30,457 nt of DNA from Isohypsibius dastychi (taxonomy: Eukaryota > Tardigrada > Eutardigrada > Parachela > Isohypsibiidae): positions 1-30,457 of the forward strand of contig JAQIWT010000164.1 of NCBI GenBank assembly GCA_034696485.1. Direction: 5' to 3'. How positions within the stretch are numbered: the stretch's first letter is position 1; every line of letters starts with the position of its first letter. Below are positions 10,652-21,605 of this stretch, piece after piece. Below the pieces are notes generated by a model. The model worked only from the letters and a program-made list of their open reading frames with translations. It was not told the DNA's origin and did not search any database. The position numbers and the translations under genes are program-made.

Positions 10652-13600
10652 TTATTGTGAAGTGTAGCCAGATGTGTATTTCGTCTCGGTGATTCTGGTT
10701 TCGGTGACATTGTGGTGGCTAGATGACGACCCATAGCCGTAATATTCATCATCGGACTGCCGTTCCCCATATTTAGCTTTCCTTAGTGCCATCAACTTAG
10801 CCTGAGCCTCGTCCAGTTCTCTCTGTTTTATCAGTACTTCCTCCTATTTCCAAAAAAAATTCATGATGAAATCTGCTTATTCATATTTTCAGCTTTTCAA
10901 AAAATCTCTTTTTTTCAGCAAACTGTATAACTTAGCCACTCACCTGAGCGCTGATTTCTTGGGCAATTCCTCCAACAATCCTCCGGTTGATGACTAAACT
11001 GCGTTCTTCGTAGGCATCTTGGCTTTGTTGCGCAGCTTGAACGAGCTGATCTGTTGCGCGGAGCACAGCTTGTCCGGCAGACTGCAAAACAGCGAAATTT
11101 GACCAAATATCGAAAACTGGAATTTCAATGCTGCAAATTGCAAATCGAAGCCGTACTTTGAGCCGATGCAAGTTGGGTGAATTGGGATCAGAGCGGACAT
11201 TGCAGGCGACAATGAGTTGAGCGGTATGATGTCCGACTTGACGAGCAGATGAAATGAGCTTCTCCTCAGTCGCGTGACCCTGCACCATGGCATTTGCAGC
11301 TTCACAGAGATTATGGCAAGCTGCAGCGACTGAACGAGCAGCCAATATGAGTCCGTCAGACCACTGTCCATCTTCGCTTGAATGCAACGGTCTCGCATCA
11401 ACGGCACCGGAACTGACCAACTCAGCTTGTGAGTTGATGGTGGATTTGACGAGAGCGGCAGCTGCGGCCATAACTTGCTGACAAGCATCCAAGATGATCT
11501 CGTCAAAGTTCACAGTTTCGTTCTCGATCTACATTCAGGATAGATCAGGCTACAGTCTCAACCGGAAGTTCCAGGCAACTCACCTTATATGCGATGTTTC
11601 GTGGCTTGACTTGACTGAGTTTCCTCGCGGCGTGCTCGATGGTCGAAGCGGCACCCATGAGTTCATTTTCAGCAATGACGATTGGGTCCTCTGGATTTAT
11701 GTAGGACTCTGGTGCTTTCATACTCTCCGCAGCGGCGGCAATTAGAGCCACGGCCGAAGCAATACTTTGTGTCATTGGTACAAGATTCTGCTGGAGATTT
11801 TGGGCTTCCGGTCTCGTGAGAATCTGCCAACATAACGGTCAACGTCACTTTCTATGAGCTTGATAATCCGCTCAGCTCACCAGATAAACTGTCTGAAGCA
11901 ATTCACGGTATTTCAGGGCGCAATCACGTCCAGCGCTGAGAACTTGATTGCGAGTGTCTGGTGACTCGCACGTGCTGGCAGCAGCTTTGCATGTCACCAA
12001 CAGCTCAGTAACTGCTTTTCGTCCAGTATTAGCGGCTGTCATAGCATCTTCCTGTTTTTTCGTACGACCAGCGGTCACTGCCTTCCGGGTAGCCTAAAAC
12101 AGAAACTTAGAACTGCAGTACTCATCAATTTTATTGAAGTTGAATCATATCGTACTTCGGTAACGGGTTTGCAAGAACGTTCTAGGTCTTCAGCTGTAGC
12201 TCTTCTTCCATCAAAAGCTCCAGATTCGAACGTCTAAATAATAGCAAAAATGCCATGAGGACATTTCTTCACAATTTCCGGTATGCAAAAAACTGGCTTA
12301 CACGAAGTTCCTGTGAAACCGCTTCCATAGCCGATTCCAGAGCGCTAATGCCACGGCTATGCTCATCCTCAACAGTTTTGACCGTTTTGATCAAGGAACC
12401 GATGTTGGTCACCATGTTCTTCGCCGAATCTTTCAGATAGTGCATAGCCGGATCATTTGTGCTTTTTCCAGAGGCGGCTTTCGTGGCATGAATAAGGTCA
12501 CCAAGGGCAGAGGCAACATCACGGACGGCGTTTATCAACAGCACCTGAAAAAAAGGATTTTCTGTTATTTGATTGTTTGGGATGTAGAGCTTCAACACGG
12601 GCCGCAACACTGAAGGCACGAAACACAACAAAAAAGCGTCAGCATGTGGATTAGACAGTCAGGAAGGTTAGGACAGGGAACTCATGTTCAGCACCTTTTG
12701 ACTTCTTCTCTCCATGTCTAGACGCTGCGCGATGAGAGTCAGAAGAGTTAACGACTGCATGAAAAGAAAACCCAATTAGAAAAAAGACCGCCACCATTTA
12801 CACCCAAAACTCCGCCACCGCCAAACTCATCTGCCCTTCACCTCCATGCGACGCCGTTACAACAGCCATTCGAATAAAACAAACAAAAGAGCCAACTTCA
12901 CATAATTAGTGTAAATCAGCTAACACAAACTACTAAAACTGTAGAAACGATGAGAAGCAGAACTTTTACCTGTGATTCGCTGTTTTCTTTCCCAAGTGAA
13001 GCAGCTCCACTTTTGGCAACTTCCGCCAGCTGGATTATAGTTCTAACTGCATTCTGAGCAGCCACCGCCAGCTGCTCTTGAGTCGACGCAGCACCAGCAA
13101 CAAGTGTCTTCGTGTCTTCAACCAGTGCTTTAGCGGTGCGTAAAATATCCTCGCTAAATGAAACATAACGTTTTACATTGCCCTCCTCATTAAGTTTCAT
13201 GGCATCTTACCGATGATCAATAAAGCGGTCGTTGTCGGTTTCCGGTTGCAAAGTTCCTGCGGTGGCGAACATGATAGTTGTGTCCAAATCCCCAATAACT
13301 CCGCTGACAGTTGAAGCAGCGTTGATACACGCCTGGGTTCCACTTGAACCTGACTGGAGAGCTGACAGAACATGAGACACCTACAACAAACGAAATAGCT
13401 CAAAGGTCACGACAAAAACCAAATGCCTCGTACATACCCGCTCAGTCACAAGTTTCGAGCTGCGATTCAGCTCGTCTTTGATGTAAGTATCCGAAGGATT
13501 GCTTTGCACCGAACCAGCGGTTTTGATCAGATCAATACAAGCATGTCCCAAATCTTGGACACTCGACCGGATACGCTGAGCAATATCATTGCTGGCAGAC

Positions 13601-16600
13601 GCTCCCTGTGCTCCCCGAGAGTCTTCAGCCAGTTGGTTGTAATTGGAGTACAACTGCTGGGCGAGATTACCAAGATCCTCCGGATTCGAGTTCGCTTTGG
13701 TGTTCATATCAACAGTGATCCTCGTAATTTCTTTTGTGGTTCGGAACATTCTTGTTTGGTATTCAACATAAGTGTCCTCGGTCACGGTGACACGTTGGTC
13801 GACTTTGGAAATCGCCTCACTGACATTGTTGATCATCGTCCGGACAAATCCAGCCTCTGACTGAACACGTTCCAGAACTTGAAGGAGTTCGTTAAGCGCT
13901 TCCAGCAGAGCATCTGTGGCTTCGTTCAGATCACCGTGCAAGTTGTACGTGCGAGGGTTACCACCGCAGGCCTTGCATACCTCGACAAACTGAAGCGTGG
14001 CTTCCAGCGCTGTTTTCAAGTGCGTCAAAAGCGCCATTTGATCTTTGGAATTCGGAGCTCTGGATGCGGCACCAACGCCATCCGTAACCATAGGTTGAAG
14101 GTAGTTGGACATGTTAGCGATACGGTGACCAAGTGCCTCCGCTTCAGATTTCGCCGCATCGCGAACGCTGGTAATTGTATGAAGCAGCTGAGTGGTGGTG
14201 TTAATTGTAACCTCGTAGAATTCTTCCGTCGTCTTCTCGTTGCGCTGAGGCAGGCTCTGATTAGCGGCAGCCAGAGTAGATTTATCAACATAACGAAGAT
14301 AGTTGTTAATCCGATCGATGGCTTCTTCACATTCCCGCTGTCCTGGTGCTTTATCTCTCAATGCCGAAGCTAAGCTTTTGATGGAATCAGAAACATTGGT
14401 CGACTGAGAGGTCAGTGCATGCCAAGCATCGCGGTCTTGCGGATTTGCAGCAAGGGATTTCGCGGCAAGCACCAGACTACTAGTTGCGTCAATAATACAT
14501 TTTCCGGAAACAGTGATGGGCTCTTGGACTTTCCGGCCGCCGGTGCTGAGTTGCCCTGCTGTGGCCGCAAAATCCGGCGAAGACGCATATTCACTCAGTC
14601 TCCCAACGGAATCGACAAGAGTATTGCTCAAACGAACACACTCTTGACGAGTGCTCTCTGAATATTGTGAATCCAAGGCTTTCACAGCTCGAACCAAGTC
14701 GGCAGTATTCGACGCAATTGTTTTGGCGGATCGGACGAATTCCTGTTTGGCAACCGGGTTAGCACAGCGATACGAGGCCTCCTTGTTCATGTTGCACAAT
14801 GCATGGGAATTCTTGGCGACCACTGTGGCAGATTTGAGAATATCCTGTTGCGAGACTCCCGGTTTCCGGATGATCTGGCACTCTCGGCGGATTTCATCAA
14901 CAGCTTCATTCACAGCTTTTGGATCAATAATTCCAGATCTTCCAACCTGACTAGAAGGATCAGATATTCCCAACAAATAAGCGGCCTGTGCGGCGTTCTC
15001 GATCAGAGCCTGGACGGCTTCTGAAGTGGTGCGCACTGCTTGAATAAACTGGTCGGATTGATTATAACGCGCCGTTTGAGAGATTCCAGTCATGCCGTCT
15101 CCCAACATTCTCGATGAGTCCAAAACAGCATCCAAACTTTCATAATAAGTACGGTTGTTAACGGGAACGGAGCAGTTATCCAAAAGACCACGGAGCATTT
15201 GTATACGACGAATGGCGTTATCACACTCTTTCTGACCAGGCAAAGATCCGGCACAGAATGTCAGCAAATTGTTGATACTTTCAGTAACAGCTCGTGCTGC
15301 ATCGGTAAGCTGGTTCCTCGTGTGTGGAGATTGTTGCTGTCCTTGCGTCTGTTTGGCCAAAATAAGAAGACGAGTAGAAGCCGACGAAACGTCTTGCAAA
15401 CCACGGATGATGTTCTGCTTCCGTTCACGTTCAGTTTCAACTGTCGTGATCTGAAGTCCGCTGTCGACGAACTGTTTGTAGGCATCCGAATAATGCTCCG
15501 ATGAATTGCCCAACTGTTCGGATGAGCCGTAAGATGAGGAGACCACATCACCCGCAGCGTCGTTTAATCGGGCGGCAGCTTCGTTCAACTGCAAATGGAA
15601 CTCGACCGGCGAAAATTCTTGTCGAACTTGGACGCTCTGAAAAAGTTACGATTCACAATCAGTTTTTATTCGAAAGGTCACTTGCCACTCACCACTTCTG
15701 TTCGATATGAAGATAGTTTATGCGAAGTTTCTTCGACGGTTTTGATGGCTCGGCTGATGCTCTTTTGTTCGGGAAGGCAATTCAAACAACGCGCTAACGC
15801 CGCGGCAACATCGCGCGCAGCGTCCACGAGACTGTTCTGTACATGCTCATCTTGCGGTTTCCCGAACGCATCGCGAACATTGTCCACTAGGCGAGCGCTG
15901 CGCTCAACAACCTCTTGCACGCTATCGAGCATGCTCAGTTGGGTTTGACGGTCATCAGGCACAGTTGCAGCCACTCCACGCGCTGCCGCACTGAGATCCT
16001 GAAGACTTCTGGCGACATTTTGAGAAGCGTCAGCGATGAAACTTTCATCGTTCTGAAAACCAGATGTTGATCTATATTACGGCAGTCCGGCATCAGAAAT
16101 CATTAATGTACCTCGTTTGAAGCGTCTAACAACTGGACAGTGGCGCTGCTAACTTGCTTAGCAGCAGCTTGTAAACGACTTCCAGCGCTTGGGAGCTGAA
16201 AATCCACTTGGTAGGTCAAACTTTACACAGTGAAAATAACAGCAGAAGCTCACCGTCTCTCCAGGAAGAGGGACAAGGGCACCATTCTGTGCAGCTTGCT
16301 TGAAGGCATTCAAGTCTCGCTCCACGCCGTGGATAACTGTCAAGGCAGCATCAACGTTGACATCGGCACTAACTGGACCCTGGACGTCTTTCACCTTTGC
16401 AAAAACCATCTGGTTTGAAAATTATTTCATTTCAGAAAACTTGGGTGTCTTACTTTGCTGAGATTAGTTCGCATTTCGCCAAGAGCAATGCTGAGATTAG
16501 TCGCAGATTCGCGAAGATGATTAGCAGCCGCTGGATTCTGAACCGTCGGAACAGCAGCCTTGGCTGCGTTGACCAGCTCTTCGGCGGGATACACAATGTC

Positions 16601-19600
16601 TTCGCAGTTTCTAATCAAGCCAATCACGGCTGGTTGGCTGGGTTCTCGTGAAGTCTCTTTCAGAGAGTTGATCAACTTGGACAATTTATCAGCAACAATT
16701 CGACAATGCTCGACTAGGTTTCCTTGTGCTCCCTTGTTGGCATTCGATTCATTCGCACCTTGAGCAGCACTGATCGTCTGAGTACTCGCTTGAGCCACCC
16801 GTTTAACCGCTCCCTAAATTTCCGACTTCAGAGCAACCTCTCACTTCCAAAACCCATCGAATCTCACCTCTAATCGCTTTAGTGCAACAGTCTGTTCGTC
16901 TTCCCCGGTTGTCTGCTGAGCCAAATCCCGGATGTTGACAGCGGCATCTCTCATATCCTGTCGCCTTCCTTGATCGTGCGGCTGAGAGGCGCACAGCTAC
17001 AGAGACATAACGTAAACATCACGTAACATGATAGTAGAATCCAAGAATACTTTAGCTGCTTCAACCAAACGTGTTGTCGCTTCAGCCAGCGCTTTTGACG
17101 CAGCCAGTAAGCGGCGTTGTAAATCCTTATCGGTTACAGATTCTGCTTCCGATTTCAAACCCTTCACCATCTCAGCAGTTGCTTGCGCCAACACTTTGGC
17201 TTGTCTAATCATCTCAGCCGGTTCACGAGCAGCGCACAAATCGGAAGTGCTCTTTACAATCACATCGACTGCTGCGGTCTGCGGAACTGGAGCATGGGTG
17301 ACATCCGGTCCCTGTTTCACATGTCCAAGCAGATCACGGAGAGCCCGAGTAACTTTAGCGGCCGCTTCGTTCAGATCTTCCAGAAGTTTCTTCTCTGCTC
17401 CGGAAATCTTACACTGATCCAACAGATCCTGCATCGCTTTAGCCACTTTACGAGCCGCATCTGTAAGTTGCTCCTGACACTCTGGGGATGTTATAGTTGG
17501 GAGAAGCACTTTAGCAGTCGCCACTAGTTCTGATGTGCTTAAAGCGGTTTGCGTAGCCGCGGCAATAATTTTGTTTTGCTGAGCAGAATCTTGGGTGTCC
17601 GAAGCAACCAACTTGGATTTTCGAACAAGCACGGCGGTAGAGTTGGCAACCTGCTTTGCAAGGTTGATAAGGCCATCCTGGTAGTCAATTGGGATGGGAT
17701 CGACGCGATCCATGATTTCTTTGGCTGCTTCGCCGACATCGGTGACTGCCGTTAACATTTCTTGCCGAGGCTACAATTTGAAAAACAACGATATTTACAA
17801 GGATTGCAAAAAGTTTTGAAAATCAATGTACCGCTTCGCCAGGTTTCGCGGCATCCAGAAGATCTCTGACCGCTTTGCATAGTCTCTGGGTGGCGTCATA
17901 GAGCTCATCTCCCTTCTTGCCATCATCCAACAGTGCGGCAATGATTTTGATTCCATCAACAACTTCTTCCAAATTGGCAGCGCTAACGAAATTAATTAAT
18001 TAAATTGTAACGACAAACACTGAATAAGCATGCAGGGAGCTGAAGCAAACCGCGACAAACAGCCAGAGCATACTCACAGAGAGTGCCCAAGAATATCCCA
18101 TTTGCTAGATTACAAGGAAAAGGTCAAACAGTTAAAAAGCAAGCCAAGCCCGTCACCATTCAAATAAACAAGCGGAAAGCAAATGCACGGATAATGTTCC
18201 AGCTTACATGGTATTCACAGCTCGATCAACTGCCGCGTGATCTCGTTCTTGGACGGGAGGTGCCGTCAAGTTCACAATCTGAGCAACGTGCTTTGTAATC
18301 TGAGCCATCTGAGTTCCGACGTTTTGTTTGTTCATTTCGAGTTTCTCTTCCACCCAACGTTTAGACACCTAAACAAGGAGAGGTTCTCTTACTGAATAAC
18401 GGTGATTAGCCAGATAACATACTGGATCATCGCCAACTGGAGGCAGCACCACGGGCTTGTTCAAGTTTTCGACAATTTTGACCAGTTGAACTTTTGCCGC
18501 TTCTATTGCCTTTATTGGTTTCTCTGCGTTGATATCTCGCATGATTCCCGGAAGAGCAACCTTTCCTTTTTCGATCTGCTCCACCTTTGTCTCTCGGGGT
18601 TGAATGACGTTGATTCTGGAATTCACTGGGTTTTCCAAAACTCTCATAAACGAATAACGAAAAAAGGTCACCTTCCCGGCAGAACCTCGTCTTCTTCCAG
18701 AGTGCATCCTTCCTCTCCACCGATTCCGAAATGGTCTTTTGGTTTCTGACGCTTGAGAATAATGTCAATATACCCGGCAATGAGCTGTGCAATCTGTTCA
18801 CCCTCCTGGGTTTCCACTGAGTAATACTCATCTCCGTAATCACCGAAATCTAGGGTGAAAGTATTTGGGGATGCTGCCCAGCGTTTAACTTGAGTCAGAG
18901 GGTATGTTGTCAGAACCTAACAAAAATAGAAGATGCAACACGAGTGACTAATTACAATGTTACGTCTTACTTCTTTTGTTTTTTCGTCAAGACGCATGCA
19001 GCTATTTTTCGTCACACCGAACAATCGAGGAACTAATTTGTTCTTCCCCTTCATTTTCTCGCGAACCAAGAAAAAGGTCACGCCGTATGTAGGGAGCTTT
19101 CTGGCACGTTTGATGTATTCCATTTTGGCTTGAATGTCGTTAAAACTGCGATTCGTCATCCACTCGTCAAAGACCCGTTTCTCACCACCTTTTGTTTTCT
19201 GATAGCTGCGGGGCAAAAATGGCACCATATCGATGGAACGTCTGGTCTCGTCAAAATCGCCATATTCAGCCTGAGCTTGAAGTCCGGCAAATTGAATGGC
19301 TTGTTCGTATGTGACAGGATGAGTACCACTGATGATTGCATCCCGACACTGGAATAGTAGTAAAATTACGCCAACTAATTTATCTAACACATAATAACAA
19401 AACGTTTCACACCTGAACGTAAAGGAGATTGCACTGCACCGGATCACGAGCATCGACATTTTGGTCCGAATAAAAGTAGCGTCTTTTCAACAAAAGCACA
19501 TCGGCATCTGAGATTCCCTGCTGAACTAATGTCCTCGACTGGTCCACCCACGCAACTACAGACAACCGGAAACATGTAACACTTGGCCGACATATGCGCA

Positions 19601-20592
19601 TTTCCTCATCTCGATTTACCATCATCGTCAGTGGCCAGCTTCTGTTTCAACTTTTCCATTTTTTTCTGATCTCGATCCCGAGAGAGTGTTCCCTTTTTAA
19701 GGGTTCCAGTTTCGCTGTTTCGACGGAGAGTGCCACTGCCATTCTCCTGACCTTGGAAATCCCGGACGAGATCATATTCGTCATAGCTGGTCAGTCCTGA
19801 AATTGACCAGATTGATAAGCCATAAAAATCAAAACAAGTTATTGTTAGCAAAGCAACCAAAAAGCAGGTTTTGATAGATTAACACTAAATGATACGACCG
19901 GGAAAGATGATCGATCGCCTGCAGGCGTTTCATGTGCGAAATCACTTAGAAGCCATTATCAGTTTCAGCCTGTTTAATACACCGGAAGCACGCAACATAC
20001 CGATCTTTGCGCAAATAATAGGGAGCAAATTCTTGAGCGTCTGACTTTCATCGACCATCAATGTTTTCACCGAGTTGTCCAGCATTTTGACGCGCAGCTG
20101 CCGAATCTTTCTCTTGTAATCCAAGGAATCCTGATAGAAAATTCCAAGTCAGCGATTTAGGTAGACCGTTCAATGATGAGATAAGAATATCATCACAAGA
20201 CGTGCTATGTGCAAACACTCACGCCGTTTCGCAACATGTAAAATTCAAGTGTCCGATTTGGGTCCAACCAACGACCTTTTCGTACATCCTCGTCGTTAAG
20301 AAAAAGTCCATAATCGGGTGCTGCAGAAATATTTATGGATAAAGCTCAAATCACCGCAATAAATTAACAACAGATCGAGTTCCACCTTTTCCAAGATGAT
20401 GTCCATCCGCAAACCTCTCCCTTATAAGTTTGCATGCATCGTAAACAAGGAGGCTGCTGTTCAGCTATAATTGGAAATGACACACATGAATCTGCGACAA
20501 GAATTCCGAATTTGTCACAAGAATTTTCTCACCTGGATTGTTTTTGTTGCCTCTGCCTCCGCAAGACGAATTTTCAAGGATAGCTGAACCAT
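10652..20592 (-). CDS. tln-1: Talin, integrin-actin adaptor, complete
   Basis: Cytoskeletal protein that activates integrin through its FERM F3 domain and carries force to actin. Exons: 20592-20533, 20464-20386, 20320-20223, 20130-20001, 19796-19620, 19555-19413, 19348-18971, 18916-18672, 18615-18423, 18368-18208, 17982-17832, 17770-17051, 16996-16868, 16813-16454, 16409-16254, 16195-16112, 16052-15693, 15636-13438, 13380-13211, 13153-12970, 12544-12302, 12233-12156, 12093-11881, 11823-11584, 11528-11157, 11081-10944, 10843-10652. They total 7653 nt, giving 2550 residues (vertebrate talin is about 2541). It starts MVQLSLKI, after an in-frame TGA. The FERM region (about 1-405) includes GKNKLVPRLFG and the F3 KRWAASP motif. 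An Ala-rich helical rod follows, then the I/LWEQ actin-binding domain (about 2318-2487, with DGQWSDGL and NLCEAANAMVQGH) and the dimerisation helix (about 2488-2515). Odd points are a shortened FERM-rod linker and a C-terminal tail rich in Ser, Thr and Tyr. The symbol is that of the C. elegans orthologue. Confidence 0.97.
11082..11156 (-). other. Stop-free 75-nt intron in the talin actin-binding domain
   Basis: The donor AAA|GTACGG and acceptor TTTTGCAG|T flank 75 nt that contain no in-frame stop, so the reading frame runs straight through. Removing it joins HRLK to SAGQAV, which matches the vertebrate pattern RLQ-AGNAV. Retention would insert 25 non-conserved residues. Splicing is therefore the expected state. 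Confidence 0.75.
12695..12754 (-). other. Candidate 60-nt cassette exon in talin
   Basis: In the 425-nt intron between talin exons 13153-12970 and 12544-12302, a strong polypyrimidine tract ends TTTTCATGCAG|TCG. This is followed by 20 open codons (SLTLLTLIAQRL...) and AAG|GTGCTG. The length is a multiple of three and the phase is 0 on both sides, so inclusion adds 20 residues after about residue 2059 without a frame change. Conserved talins join directly across this point (SESQ-VLLINAV), so it would be alternative. The donor is only moderate. Confidence 0.4.
18078..18104 (-). other. Candidate 27-nt microexon in talin rod domain R1
   Basis: In the 225-nt intron between talin exons 18368-18208 and 17982-17832, a pyrimidine-rich tract ending AATCTAG|C is followed by 27 nt and the strong donor CT|GTGAGT. 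Its phase (2 in, 2 out) fits both neighbours. Inclusion would insert KWDILGHSL between NTI and AANLEE near residue 555. Skipping gives the conserved TI-AANL join (TISSNL in vertebrates), so the exon would be optional. Confidence 0.5.
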
Positions 20593-21605
20593 TTTGTCCA
20601 GTTGGTCAAGCGGGATTCTTCACCAAATTACTTCGAAGATAGACAAACAGATGGAATCATGTCATTTTGGCCTCTTCAAGCAAGAAATGAGTCACAAACA
20701 TGAGCAACTTTGAAAACGAAAGCAACTGGCTGGCACAGCTGAATTTTCGGAGAGTGGTGGTTAAAGTACAGGGATTCAATCGACCATAATGCAGCTCAGT
20801 CTCCTTCACCGCGGTGATCCCAAATCTAGGCGGTTATGCGCGAGTTAGACTGGCCTGCAGGCAACAGTGTGTGTGTCAAGTCAACATGACTGTTTAACGG
20901 AGCAGCTCTCTCGGATGCCCATTTTGGGAATACACTGCGTAGAAACTGAGGCGGCGTTTTCTGGCCCAACTAAAACTCGTTCGGCCAGTGTGAATGGTTG
21001 CATTTTATTATGAGGGCACCACAACTGAGATAGAAAATGGATATATGAGTGCTGCTTGTCTGAGTATTATTACCCGATGTTGAGTATTAAAAGACGCCGC
21101 ATTCAGCATCTGGTTTTAAAACTAGCCGGCAAAGTGATCTCGAGATCCTTCACTGCAAGCGTCCGGATACTTGATGCATTTATTATGACCGAATAAAATG
21201 AACGTGACCCAACTCGCAAATGCACATTTACAGAACCTGCCCCTTGATTGCACCGGAATGTTATGAGAGCTGATGGATATGGAAAATACGCCGCCGTGGA
21301 TTAAAAGAATTTTGTCGGTGAACTGAAATCTTGTTTAGCAAATACGTCTCAGCATTCGCACTACCTTACGGCAATGCAGCTAGCTCGTGAGCTGGTTGCT
21401 TTTCGTCAGACAACTTTTGATCAAGATTTATAGTTCCATTAAAACAGAAAAAAACGCTACAACCATGTAGGAGATTTTTGAAACAGGAGTCACATCCTGG
21501 AAAGAACGGATGAGCGCAAGACTCGGTTAAAACAAGAAAATATCAGGGAAGAAATAGCTGTGCTACCAGACACAAATACTGCTAGGGTTGCAAAAAAATC
21601 ACTGG
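20593..21605. other. Intergenic region between PAN2 3' end and talin start
   Basis: About 1 kb without a recognisable gene. Both neighbours are on the minus strand, so it should hold the PAN2 3' UTR and the talin promoter and 5' UTR. AATAAA occurs on the minus strand at 21184-21179, about 420 nt after the PAN2 stop, as a possible poly(A) signal. The plus-strand open frame at 21560-21772 is a shadow of the last PAN2 exon. Confidence 0.5.

Noticed and set aside
13423-15504. Several plus-strand open frames of 60-164 codons opposite the large talin exon
   Set aside because: Shadows of the conserved talin reading on the minus strand; no sequence resemblance to known proteins.
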